Shown one piece after another: positions 52,544-62,703 of a DNA stretch of 64,000 nt. This stretch comes from Microthyrium microscopicum (lineage: Eukaryota > Ascomycota > Dothideomycetes > Microthyriales > Microthyriaceae). Each line of letters opens with the position of its first letter. Positions within the stretch are counted from its first letter, which is position 1. The stretch covers positions 1,432,070-1,496,069 of the forward strand of contig MU004236.1 in assembly GCA_010405405.1 (NCBI GenBank), written 5' to 3'. A program made the translations under genes and the position numbers. The notes beneath the pieces were generated by a model that did not search any database, was not told the DNA's origin, and worked only from the letters and a program-made list of their open reading frames with translations.

Positions 52544-54403
52544 ATGGCATCGGCATCGCGTGAGTCGAGTACCACGGCTTCGACGCGCGAGCGCCTTGGT
52601 AGCAATGTTATGAACTATCTGGTATGGCGATATCTACAAGAAGCCGGATTCGCCATGGCTGCCGAATGGCTCAGCAAAGAATGGCATCTGCACCCCGACG
52701 AAGTCATGCCATTTTACCGTCACGTCAAGCAAAACCAGCTCATCCACATGGTACAAGATGCGTTGTTCATGGACGACATACGGGCTCGGGGTTCACGAGA
52801 TAAACACAGATACTTTTTCGGCGACGACCATGGGCCACTCTACGCGGTGCCCACTTACGATATTGCTGGCGAACGCAAACCTGGCGACGTGCCCCGGGCA
52901 CAGAGCTCGACACCAAACGGTGTGAACGGAACCTCAGAGAGTTCAGCATCGCGAAAAAATAAGCAAAAGGAGCGAGCCAATAGCCATCGCCCCGTCAATG
53001 GAGATGCCATGGATCTGGATGAAAATGGCTATGGACCCTCTGAACAAGCCTCAGAAGTCGACTCGCCCGCACCAGCGGTTCAAGAAGTTGAACCTCTTTT
53101 AAATACCCTAACGATCACAGATAGTAGTGTGGTCGCTGCCGAGAAACCTCTCGAGATATTATCAAGTAGCACGATATTACCATGGCCGGATTCCTTTCCT
53201 ATAGCTCGATCAGACTGGTCTCCAGTACAGCAAAACGCTCTAATGGTTGCCGGCTCGAACACACTAAGATTATTTGGAATTAAGACACCAGAAGATCAAG
53301 TACAGGCGCTAGACATTGAATTGGCTGGTAACACCTTTGAAATAGGCGCTCTTTGTTGGACTGGTGAAGCTAGTGCCGCCATTGCTATAACCGAATCTCT
53401 TGACGGAGAAAGCTCCGAAATCGAGTCTGGCAAGCTAGTACACGTCACAAACTGGGGCCACGAAAGCGATGTATTCGATTCCATGACCGGCACCGTGTTT
53501 GCCCTTCGATATAACCCCGAAGCGAAACTACTCCTTTCGTTATCTGGAGGTACTGCAACCACCATATCCATATATAAACAATCCAGCTCGGGATTCTCAT
53601 TACTATGCGCCAAAGACTTGGAAGGAACATCACTATACGACACCGTCTGGATGAATGAAACACAATTCATCGCATGCGGCACCAACATTCTCCAAATCTG
53701 CGAAATCGTCGACGCTGTCATCACCGTCAAACAAAAGCAAGAGATGAAAAAGTCGTGGTTCCAGATAAAATACGACCCAGTTTGCGACATAGCCGCTTTT
53801 GTCGACGAAAAGATGACCGCTTTGCGCCAATACAATGTCGGTTCCGAGGATACCAAGACCCAGTCTTTTACCAACACGCAAATAACCGATTTCGAGTTCC
53901 AGCCGTTATCAAACGACTCGTCTGTGGCGGAAGCGGGTGGGCGCAGGTTACTGGCGACATCCACAGATGATGGTGTTGTGCAATTGTGGGATGTGCTGCA
54001 ACCATTTACATGCGTGCATAGACTGCAGGTGTATGGAGAGGGGAGTGTTTATCTGAACAAGATCGCCTGGTCGCCGGACGGGGTCTGGTTGGCGGGAGCG
54101 GGCATTGAGACGGTGGCGATATGGAATACGACGGATGAGGGAAGTCAGGCCAAGGCCTTATGGCAGTGTAAGGATGAGGACAGATGGAAGGTAAGTTCAT
54201 CTTGTGGTGGTTTTATTGAAGAATGCACTGATATTTCGATAGTCTCCTCCTGATGGTGAGAGCGGTTGGGTGCACGATCTTAAATGGGATCTGAAAGGAG
54301 AGAAACTGGTATATTCGCTACATGACCAGGTAAGCAACGCAATTTGGTAAAGCGTTGAACTCTGCTAATAACTCCATAGGCGGTCGTCGTTCGGCTTCCG
54401 TAG
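52544..54403 (+). CDS. LisH and WD40 repeat protein (SIF2/TBL1-like)
   Basis: Three exons, 52544-54190, 54243-54329 and 54380-54403, encoding 585 residues. Near residues 20-45 lies a LisH dimerisation motif, LGSNVMNYLVWRYLQEAGFAM, very close to that of yeast Sif2 and animal TBL1. A Ser/acid-rich linker (to about 190) is followed by WD-type beta-propeller repeats: SDWSPVQQNALMVAGSN, ALCWTGEASAAIAI, FALRYNPEAKLLLSLSG, DTVWMNETQFIACG, LLATSTDDGVVQLWDV and KIAWSPDGVWLAGAGIETVAIWN. The last two exons complete the final blade (GWVHDLKWDLKGEKLVYSLHDQ|AVVVRLP). Sif2/TBL1 proteins are subunits of Set3C/SMRT-type histone deacetylase co-repressors in the nucleus; that role is inferred from architecture. 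The propeller repeats are only loosely conserved. Confidence 0.87.
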
Positions 54404-54747
54404 TATTGTAAAGCCTTATCGAAGAGGTTGGCATGCTCTCAAAAAAGAAAGCGCATAAGCGAAGCTATTGCTAGCTATGATAGAGAATTAGACGAACTCT
54501 AGTCATTCTCTCTAAAAGGGCCGTGCGGTCAATAGATCACTGAGCTGGTATTCAGTACTAAGATAACGATTACATACAAGCGGAGAGTCTTGAGACGCTC
54601 GCATACAAGAGCATAACATCTACCATTATTCTTTTGGTCCCACAAACCGGGTATATCTATTATTCCCAACCCAGCATGCGCCTGGTAGCTCTAAATTGAG
54701 CGAACATCCGTTCATCTTTCTCATCATCTTTCTCAACATATCATTTC
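54404..54747. other. intergenic, convergent 3' ends
   Basis: About 340 bases of 3' flank of two convergent genes. Nothing recognised. Confidence 0.5.
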
Positions 54748-55437
54748 TCAACCCATTCGGTTTGCGCCGGACAACAGCTCAATCTTGTCAAGACCCAGCA
54801 CTTCAGTTGCCGTCAAACTCGCCCATGCACCCAAACCTGCACTCGCCAACATCATCAATCCGCGGACCAAGTTCAAGCTTGCCCAGTAATCCACCAGTCC
54901 ATGAACAGTCTCTTCCTTCTCCATAGCCGCATCCTCAACACCTGCATCTTCTGCCTTGCGGTCCAGAGCAGCATTGGTCTTCGCCATGACGGTCAATGTA
55001 TATGGTGCGATTGAGGGTGCGAGGACAGCGGCAGCGGTGTATAGACCGAGGGCGGCGGTGTTGCCATTGTATTCACGATAGGCAAGGGCGCCAAAGATTG
55101 CTCCGACCGCGACGGCGATGGGTGGTGCAAAGACTTTGCCTCTGCCATAGACATTTGACCATTGCTTGGCGGCTAGTGGACTGCGGATTGTTAGTGAGGA
55201 AAACATATGATAGGGAAATGGCATGCGCTTACGCTGGCGCTTGTAGAATTGCGGGGACGGTGAATGTGGAAATTCCGATGATTGCACCTGTGATGGTTTA
55301 GTATTTTGCTTGGATGTTATGCTTTATTGAAGCGGGCGGATATACGAACCCGCGAGGCCAGCCGCGCCTGTGATACCGAGTAGTTGGGCGGCACGCACGA
55401 CGGCGGGGACGTCTCGGTGGAGGAAAGGGACGCTCAT
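54748..55437 (-). CDS. DUF1772-like small membrane protein
   Basis: Three exons, 55350-55437, 55233-55287 and 54748-55180, giving 191 residues from the ATG in GAC ACC ATG AGC. There are four probable membrane helices: RAAQLLGITGAAGLAGGAIIGIS, FAPPIAVAVGAIFGALAY, LGLYTAAAVLAPSIAPYTLTVM and VRGLMMLASAGLGAWASL. The layout, with an ATNAAL-type motif (KTNAALDRKAE) and WASLNLVRG near the end, matches the fungal DUF1772 group, which includes anthrone oxygenases of polyketide clusters. Here no polyketide synthase is near, so it is more likely a general member of unknown role. The frame is open upstream of the start without support. Confidence 0.82.
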
Positions 55438-56859
55438 GGTGTCTGATTGAGTTGTAGTTTTGGGTAGATGTGTTATCGAGAAGAGATGGAACTGTCGAGG
55501 TTGCGAGTTGGAGGGAGTTGTCAATGGTCAAGGAAGCAAGGCAGCAGCAAAAGGAAGGGCGAATCAAGAATGACGCACCGACCCATTGACCATTCAAATT
55601 GTTCAATCCTTGTGTCGCTCAGCCTTTTGGCAAATCCTCCTCCAAAATACATGATTGGCCTACTAAAAGTTGAATACATCCACTTTCTAATATTTTCTGG
55701 ATATTTAATCTAGACCGGGAAACATCTCAGCACTCATGTTGAACCTCTGGAGCTCCAGCTTGAAGGCCTAGTCTGGCTCCTTTGCACGCTCGGATGGTGT
55801 ATGAAGGAAATACCTTTGTATCACCAAGTACAACACCAAAATTGGACTGCGCACCATGTACCTCATTCCCTTAAAGTACACGGCTCAACTTCTCACCAAA
55901 TTTCAAAATTCCATGCCTAATCTTTTCAGCTCTATCGATGGATTCGCGAATTCGAATCTGTTCGGCTTCTTAGTGATTGATCAATAGAGTACCCGAACAC
56001 GCCGGATTTGAGTTGGCTTGGAGCTTTGACCGACAACTGAACGCCAAGTCTTTTCATTAATTTTACCTAAAGAGCTGGGAATCTGGGAGATATACGGATA
56101 GAACAATCAGCACTTTCTGGATAGCGCACAAGCGCATGCGTTTCTAGCTTTGCTTGCGACTACTAGGTGCAGGTATTTAGGGACTTGTAAGTTGTATGTA
56201 GGTCATTCGACCGCTTTTCATGGGCTACAGCAATGAAGCTTGCATTCAGGCTTGCAAGACCCTTCCCTCGGTCCCCTCCTGGTCCTGCGGTCGGCGCCAA
56301 TGCGAATAATGCCCGCTTCTGCTCTTATGTCGTTTGAATCGCCTCCTTCGCGGGCCAGGACGCCAAAACTGGAGAAGCGGAAGCGCGGTTGCAACTTGCG
56401 GGGACCAAACGCCACCTCCACTTCTTCTTTGCACACACTGCGGAAGGGGGCGGCCAACGAATCCCAGGTGAGCCTGGCCTGGCTCGTAATGCCAATGCCA
56501 ATTGAGCCCAACCTCTGCTGGCCCTCGACTCGAGTAAGCTGTTGCTTGCTGTTGGTTGCGACAATGTCTAGACGGAGCTTGGAGGTCCTGTGGCCTTTTC
56601 ATGCAGAGTTGCCAGTCCTCCGGTGCGTAGTAGGTAGCTAGCATATGCTTACCCCCGGATTTCTTAAAAAGATGGTTGTGACCGCAAAATACTTTCTTGT
56701 CCTTAACCGCCCACTACTACCTGTTACTATTCTGTCCACTGATGTACTTGAGCCTATGATGAACCAATTTTCAGTGGTCTTCATCTACCCGAAACAGCTA
56801 CCGACAGCGAGAATGACGCTTGAGCCTACTTCCCTATACATAGTATACTAGACTTCAAT
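55438..56859. other. divergent promoter region (1.4 kb)
   Basis: Upstream region of the large transcription factor gene. Open frames of 133 and 132 codons lie opposite each other at 56240-56644 without any family resemblance. A long regulatory leader is common for such genes. Confidence 0.5.
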
Positions 56860-59800
56860 ATGTCTTCCGAACACAATATCCATACCCTTCCCTACCAACA
56901 ATCGCCTACACCTCCACCTTTACACATATTCGATCCGCAGCCCCCATCCGCTGTTCTGCTCCAACAACAGCAACAGTACGAGGGTTCCGTTAGCTTCCCA
57001 GAATATACCACAGCCGCACACCATTCGCCCGACTTCAATCTTGTAGCTAGTCCTACTATTGAAAACCTCGCCTTTCACGCTCCTTCTCCTACGCCCTCTA
57101 ACGCTTCAGTCCATTCTGTACACTCGGTTCATTCGCACCACTCTTTCCACAGCGGGCAGCAGAGTCCTACGCACTTTGGTCCCACATTCTCAGACGTCCA
57201 AATACCCACTTTCCATGGCCCACAACGAACATTTGCAGGCTTTGTGAATTCGGCGCCTTTAACGAGTCCGCGGCCGAGTGCAGCATACGCTCTGTCGCCT
57301 ACTTCGCCTTTTGCTCCTAATGGGCCAGCTGTCCACGGACACCTGCCCCCAGGCTTTGGATCTGGTCCACCACATAAACGGTTGAGTGTCAGCAGTGTGT
57401 CGTCTTACGGTGGCCGTGAAGGTAGCATCGAGCACATGGAAATGTATGGCACACCAGAGGCGGCTCAGCCAATGCTTGAAATGTCTATGGACAACATATC
57501 CCAGAGCAATATGCAAGATGGCAGCATGAACATGCACGACACGAGCAAACGGAAATCACGCGAAGGTGATGAGTGGCCACCTCCATGGAGCGAATTGAAG
57601 ACAAAAGCAGGGAAAGATCGCAAGCGGTTGCCATTGGCCTGTATTGCCTGTAGACGAAAGAAAATAAGATGCAGCGGCCAGAAACCAGCTTGCAAACATT
57701 GTCTCCGGTCGAGGGTTCCTTGTGTGTATAAAATCAATACTAGGAAAGCAACACCAAGAACGGATTACATGGCAATGCTGGACAAGAGGCTAAAACGAAT
57801 GGAAGATCGGGTCATAAAACTTATACCAAAGGACAGTGAGGCTGCATCGATACCTAGAGCGATTGTAAAGCCCACAACTGCACCTCCAGGCGCAAAATCA
57901 CCAAAGAAAAACCGCAAGCGTGTTGCAGATGAAGCTTTTGGAGGAGAAGATGATATTGATGCATGGGCACAAACGACTCACGATGGACTTGGCGTAATGC
58001 CCATGCACAAAGAGTCTACAGATGAAGACACTCTTTTCCTGGAAGGCGCGGCGCATTTACCTTCAAAGGACATTCAGCTTCATCTGGCAGAGATTTATTT
58101 CGAATATGTGTATGGCCAGAGTTATCCATTGTTGCACAAACCAACATTCATGCGTAACCTCATTGCAGGAACAGTACCGCCTGTCCTGGTACTTGCTGTG
58201 TGTGCCATATCAGCTCGATTCTCTCAACATCCACAATTGCGAATAAAGCCAGCATTTTTACGAGGCGAAGAATGGGCAGAGCCCGCAAGACGAATCGCAT
58301 TAAAACGTTTTGATCAACCAAATATAGCAATTCTTACAGTCTATCTACTCCTTGGACTACACGAGTTTGGAACCTGCCACGGCGGAAGAAGTTATATGTT
58401 TGGCGGCATGGCTCAAAGAATGGGTTTAATGCTCCAACTCCACAAAGATCGCGACATATCTGATCTAGCTGGCCCAGCGGGTGGCAATAGCAAAACTGGC
58501 GGAGAACGAAATAGTCATACGGACAAAGAAATACGGCGGCGGGTAATGTGGTCATGCTTCTTAATGGACAGATTTATATCCAGTGGATCGGAAAGACCTA
58601 TGAGCATTCCAGAGATATGCATTGAAATTCCACTACCAGCCCGGGAATCATTGTTTCTCATGGAAATTGAGGGCATCACAGAAACACTGGATGGTAAAGT
58701 CTTGGAACCGGAAATCCCGGAGAGCGTCACAAAGCCCATCTCAAACATGGGAACTATGGCATATCTGATACGACTAGTGTCAATCTGGGGCAAAATGGTG
58801 GTTTACTTCAATCTTGGTGGTCGGGAGGCCGAAAAGGTTCCTGTATGGGCATCTACTTCTCGTTTCATCGAACTTCAAAAGACACTGCAGACATTTTCAT
58901 TCCCGCCATGTCTGGTCTGGAATAGCGATAACTTGGAAACGCATCGTGCATCCAAGCGAGCCAACCAATTTATCTTCATGCATATTGTCTTCCAACACAT
59001 GCGGCTTTTCTGTCACCGCTTTGCTTTGCCAGGATCTGGTATAGTCTTACCCAAAGATGCCCCACAATCATTTACAACCGAAGCTGCCCGAACCGCCATT
59101 GAAGCAGCTAATCAAGTATCGAACCTGGTAAAGGAAGCGGTGACTAGCAACGTTACAGCACCATTTGCTGGCTATGCTGCCTTTTACGCTTCTACGGTCC
59201 ACGTCCAAGGCCTATTCGCCAAGTCACAGAGTACCATCAACCGAGCCAAAGAAAACCTGGCGATCAACGTTCGGTACTTGGACCAAATGAAAAGCTGGTG
59301 GGGCATGTTCCACTTTGTCCAACAAGATCTAAAGCGACTCTTCAAATCGCATGCCGACACGCGACTAGCCCAAAAAGCCGCCGGTCTCGATGTCACAGAT
59401 GATCGCAAATCTCAGCCCATCGCGAAAAAGAACGCCGCCATCTTCCAGTATGGCGACTGGATGGACAAGTACCCCAACGGCGTCTCCAAAATGGACTACG
59501 AAGACCCGGCTCGCCAATCCACCGACGAAGATCCCGCAAACCCGAACCGTGGAGTCCTCGGCGCCCACGAAAAGGAGCTCTTCAGCGTCGATGAGTTCTT
59601 CGACAAACTCAACAAAGGCGAACTTAAACCTCGCCCGGCCCGACAATCCTCCTCCTCCAAACGTCCTCGCTCCACCGGCCCTGTTGAGCTCTCTCGACTA
59701 TCTGATGACCTCACTAACACTCTCGATGACAACACCGCCGCGCCCTTTCAGCCAAGCTACCTTCCCAACGGTCGCCCGCTCGCCATCCAAACCGCCCTGC

Positions 59801-60168
59801 CCAGGTCCAATATGCTCGCCAGCCCATCGACTGCCATGAGCGACCTATCTGCCTGGCCGTTTGACTTTATGCCCGACGCCTCACAAGCTCCACGGGCTGC
59901 CGCGCAAGCGAATATGCTCGGACTTACAGGACTCCCTGGATCTGGCTCTGGGCAGGGCATGGGCATGGGAATGGGAATGGATCTGAGCTGGTATATGCCA
60001 TGGAACTTGCAGCCGCCAATGAACACGCTGGGGGAAGGTATGGCCTTTGAAGCGGCAAGTGCAGGGGCGCAGGCGAGTGGATTGGGCTTTGGAGAGTTTG
60101 AGAGTTGGATTGGGATGGGGTTGGATGGGATTGCTGGTGGAGAGAATGGGAAGAGGGTGGAGCGATGA
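56860..60168 (+). CDS. Zn(II)2Cys6 transcription factor with fungal-specific domain
   Basis: Single exon, 1102 residues. The N-terminal 240 residues are Pro/Gln/Ser/His-rich, with a QQQQQ run and the repeat SVHSVHSVHSHHSFHS. The binuclear zinc cluster lies at about 260-290: CIACRRKKIRC, then CKHCLRSRVPC (Cx2Cx6Cx6Cx2Cx6C), followed by a basic linker and TDYMAMLDKRLKRMEDRVIKL, a likely dimerisation coiled coil. The fungal-specific regulatory domain begins near 405 (HLAEIYFEYVYGQSYPLLHK) and includes YLLLGLHEFGTCHGGRSYM and WSCFLMDRFISSG. The C terminus is disordered with Gly/Met repeats (GMGMGMGM). It is one of the larger members of its family. Overall form resembles regulators of growth and carbon use, but I cannot assign a named orthologue. 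No target pathway is evident next to it. Confidence 0.95.
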   Translation: MSSEHNIHTLPYQQSPTPPPLHIFDPQPPSAVLLQQQQQYEGSVSFPEYTTAAHHSPDFNLVASPTIENLAFHAPSPTPSNASVHSVHSVHSHHSFHSGQQSPTHFGPTFSDVQIPTFHGPQRTFAGFVNSAPLTSPRPSAAYALSPTSPFAPNGPAVHGHLPPGFGSGPPHKRLSVSSVSSYGGREGSIEHMEMYGTPEAAQPMLEMSMDNISQSNMQDGSMNMHDTSKRKSREGDEWPPPWSELKTKAGKDRKRLPLACIACRRKKIRCSGQKPACKHCLRSRVPCVYKINTRKATPRTDYMAMLDKRLKRMEDRVIKLIPKDSEAASIPRAIVKPTTAPPGAKSPKKNRKRVADEAFGGEDDIDAWAQTTHDGLGVMPMHKESTDEDTLFLEGAAHLPSKDIQLHLAEIYFEYVYGQSYPLLHKPTFMRNLIAGTVPPVLVLAVCAISARFSQHPQLRIKPAFLRGEEWAEPARRIALKRFDQPNIAILTVYLLLGLHEFGTCHGGRSYMFGGMAQRMGLMLQLHKDRDISDLAGPAGGNSKTGGERNSHTDKEIRRRVMWSCFLMDRFISSGSERPMSIPEICIEIPLPARESLFLMEIEGITETLDGKVLEPEIPESVTKPISNMGTMAYLIRLVSIWGKMVVYFNLGGREAEKVPVWASTSRFIELQKTLQTFSFPPCLVWNSDNLETHRASKRANQFIFMHIVFQHMRLFCHRFALPGSGIVLPKDAPQSFTTEAARTAIEAANQVSNLVKEAVTSNVTAPFAGYAAFYASTVHVQGLFAKSQSTINRAKENLAINVRYLDQMKSWWGMFHFVQQDLKRLFKSHADTRLAQKAAGLDVTDDRKSQPIAKKNAAIFQYGDWMDKYPNGVSKMDYEDPARQSTDEDPANPNRGVLGAHEKELFSVDEFFDKLNKGELKPRPARQSSSSKRPRSTGPVELSRLSDDLTNTLDDNTAAPFQPSYLPNGRPLAIQTALPRSNMLASPSTAMSDLSAWPFDFMPDASQAPRAAAQANMLGLTGLPGSGSGQGMGMGMGMDLSWYMPWNLQPPMNTLGEGMAFEAASAGAQASGLGFGEFESWIGMGLDGIAGGENGKRVER

Positions 60169-60620
60169 TGATAATGATCCAGGGGAATTGAGTTTTGGAG
60201 CAGTTGTTTATTGCATCATGGACAGGAAGGAGGTGGTTTGTTTGATTGTTGATACCAAAGCAGGCTTTTTGAAATGTTGGATGTTGGCATGTTTATTATA
60301 CTGGTGGAGATGACGGACATTTTGGAAGTCGATAGCGAGTTCGTAGCTTAAAGCCTAAGGCTATCTAATGGCGATTGACCGCATAATATTATCATCAATG
60401 ATCGTCAATCGCGATTATTGCGCGATGTTGTACCTAAAGCAGGATTGAAATGTTGGCTTAGTTTTATACTGGTGGAGCCTGTCACATTTTTAGCTTTTGA
60501 TAGCGAGTGGTAGCTTACCACCCTCGAAGACCCGGGCATTTAATAGTAAATCAACGCACGTATTGATATCAAACCGCGCTTCGTTCTACAAACCGATTCA
60601 TCAAAGCTATTGGAACGATA
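60169..60620. other. intergenic with diverged tandem duplication
   Basis: Begins the 2.5 kb stretch between the transcription factor and the TeaR-like gene. A duplicated segment is listed separately. Confidence 0.6.
60257..60521. repeat. diverged tandem duplication, step 179 bp
   Basis: AAAGCAGG-TTGAAATGTTGG, TATACTGGTGGAG, CACATTTT/GACATTTT and GATAGCGAGT-GTAGCTTA occur in the same order at 60257-60352 and 60436-60521. It lies just 3' of the transcription factor gene. Confidence 0.75.
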
Positions 60621-60767
60621 CCGTTTTTACCCTTTGAGTTCGAACACGGTAGCGCGGTTTTTCTTGCTGGTGGCGCTTCAAACTTAGGCATTGACTCGCT
60701 ATAGGTCACGGACAAACCTCGCCTAAAAAACCGCGCTACCGTGTTCGAACTCAAAGGGTAAAAACGG
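60621..60767. mobile_element. 147 bp MITE with 42 bp perfect TIRs and TA duplication
   Basis: Arms 60621-60662 and 60726-60767 are perfect reverse complements (outer end CCGTTTTTACCCTTTGAG, inner part TCGAACACGGTAGCGCGG). They are separated by a 63 bp spacer. TA flanks both ends (60619-60620 and 60768-60769). There is no coding capacity. The perfect arms suggest a young or hairpin-maintained copy. Confidence 0.9.
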
Positions 60768-61550
60768 TATGTTTAAACTTGACAGAAATATCTTGCAACG
60801 GCGAAGCTGAAAGGCGGATGCAATCGCGATAGTTATGAGACGTGATTTGCTAGCACTGACCATCGTGGCGGCGTTGTTGATGGCGCGTACCGTATCAAAT
60901 GGTTGTCCTCGTGGAACACGGACCGATGTGGAGATTTTGAGGGTGATTGGAAGGAACTGGACTAGCTGCGAGCCGCAAAGGTGAAAACACTAGTATGTAT
61001 GAAAGTTAAATATCGAAATGGTTTTCGGTGCTTTCAAGGTTTACCTGTGATTTACGGCTGCCCGCATTTGATGTGTTTTGAAACAGGGGATGCAGTATCT
61101 TATGGAAGAATGAAAGATGGGGAAAATGAAGTTGTTAGCGAAGTTGACAAGATGAAGATAAATTGATGATCGTCAAATTAATGGATAAAAGTTTTTCTGA
61201 TCTTTCTGATAAAAGGCATAATTTCCCGGAGGTAGCAGGATCTTTGAATATTAGATTACGCCAAAGTTAGAACATGGCTGATGGGAGAATGGAACAGTGA
61301 TACGGAGTTATTTCCAGGTCCTGAAACACGAGGATATTGAGATTACAGCGGTTGATGGTAGATCTGCTCTCGGAGAGGCGTAGGAAATCCAAAGAACGGG
61401 GAAGAAAGGAATTAACTTCATGGATATCAAAAAGCATTTGTAGCATCACACACGTTGATATGAGAGTCAGCGGAAATGGAGGGAGCTTGGGGACGGCAAA
61501 AAACTAGACTCATAATTGACAAGCGGCACAACGAGCAGTCCATGGCCTAC
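60768..61550. other. intergenic
   Basis: About 780 bases between two small TIR elements, AT-rich toward the right. No gene recognised. Confidence 0.5.
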
Positions 61551-61904
61551 CGTAAAAAGCTGACAAGATGTCAACAAGCTCTGGGGCGTTTATGTGGCTT
61601 TTTTAGGGCAGTTATGAGGCGTACTCTGTTTTTCATATTATCTATTATTCTCTTCACGTTTACTTTGAAAGAATGCTTCAAATTTATTAAGGAGGGTCAG
61701 TATATTAAGCTTATAGACCTTAACTTAATTCTAAGGTATAATAGCCTAAAGGTCTATAGTTTTGATATATTGAAAGTTGACTTTGAAGTTTATGGCTTGT
61801 TAACCTTGCCCATTTTGACGCCCCTTTTGACGCCTCACTGTAGAATAGGCTGTTTTGGCTGAATCGATTGGCTACCTTGTTGACATCTTGTCAGCTTTTT
61901 ACGG
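61551..61904. mobile_element. 354 bp AT-rich MITE with 29 bp perfect TIRs and TA duplication
   Basis: The left end CCGTAAAAAGCTGACAAGAT followed by GTCAACAAG is the exact reverse complement of the right end (61876-61904). TA flanks both ends (61549-61550 and 61905-61906). The interior is very AT-rich. An open frame of 128 codons crosses it, but it starts outside the element and has no transposase resemblance. Non-autonomous, Tc1/mariner-like by its target site. Confidence 0.9.
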
Positions 61905-62703
61905 TATCTCACCGACTATCAGTTGCCGTACGGTATTGTCAGATCTGTCCATTGTCCAACCTGTATCCGGATAGAGTCGAAGGTTTATCATTTGAGCGAT
62001 CACAAGACGATCAGTTTAGATATGTCAAATCTAAGTACATATCTTTTAAATATTCCATTCAATGTTGTACATGTAAAAATAGTGAAAGGGAAGGAACGAC
62101 AGGACTGGTTTCCAGTGTCAAGTGGAAGAGCGGTCGTGCTTGCCTTGCTTGCCCAGCCAACCACACGCTCCTTCCCACGAGACCTTCACCAGTTCCAGTG
62201 CAGCACAGCACGGTTCCTGACTCTCAGACCTCCCAGTCTTCCCCCTAAACACCAAAACTCCAACAACTTGCTTTCTCCCTTAGCCAGCATTACCACCACA
62301 AACTCTACTCTGTTTCCATACTTTTTTCTTCTGTATACCCTATCCTACTTCCTTTCTCCATTCGGGCCTTCTTATGCCTCTTCTCCATACTTGCCCGACT
62401 TCCAGTCCTTGCTCCTATCCCGCTCCAGCGCCTTTGTTTCGCCAACCTCTTCAACCCGTGGCACGTCTCGCGATTGCGCTGGCAATGCGTTGACAATCCT
62501 TCTTCCCCCCCTCCAATTGCTTTTGTCTTCTATCGGATGAAGGCTTGGTTTACTCTGCCCTCGTAGGATATCCCTTGTCGTCATCCGCGAGTGGTAGCAC
62601 AACCCCTCAGACTTGTCCCTTTCAAATCTTCAGTCTCCGGCATCCTACCTCCTCTCAATTCGCCATACTTTCTACCCCACAGCCATAATTGAGCGCAAGT
62701 CAT
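61905..62703. other. promoter and pyrimidine-rich 5' leader of the TeaR-like gene
   Basis: From about 62150 the plus strand is rich in C and T (CCTTCC, TCTTCC, CCACTC runs), typical for a long fungal leader. Open frames of 126 and 205 codons here contain low-complexity Ser/Leu/Pro sequence and are not taken as genes. Confidence 0.55.

Noticed and set aside
53296-53964. 222-codon reverse open frame
   Set aside because: Shadow of the LisH/WD40 gene; low-complexity Ser/Val translation.
56240-56644. overlapping forward and reverse frames of 133 and 132 codons
   Set aside because: Opposite frames over the same bases with no domain; probably chance in a GC-richer promoter segment.
61476-61862. 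128-codon open frame
   Set aside because: Most of it is the AT-rich interior of a MITE; no transposase resemblance.
61868-62540. open frames of 126 and 205 codons before the TeaR-like gene
   Set aside because: Ser/Leu/Pro-rich translation of a pyrimidine-rich leader, with no start context or splice support.
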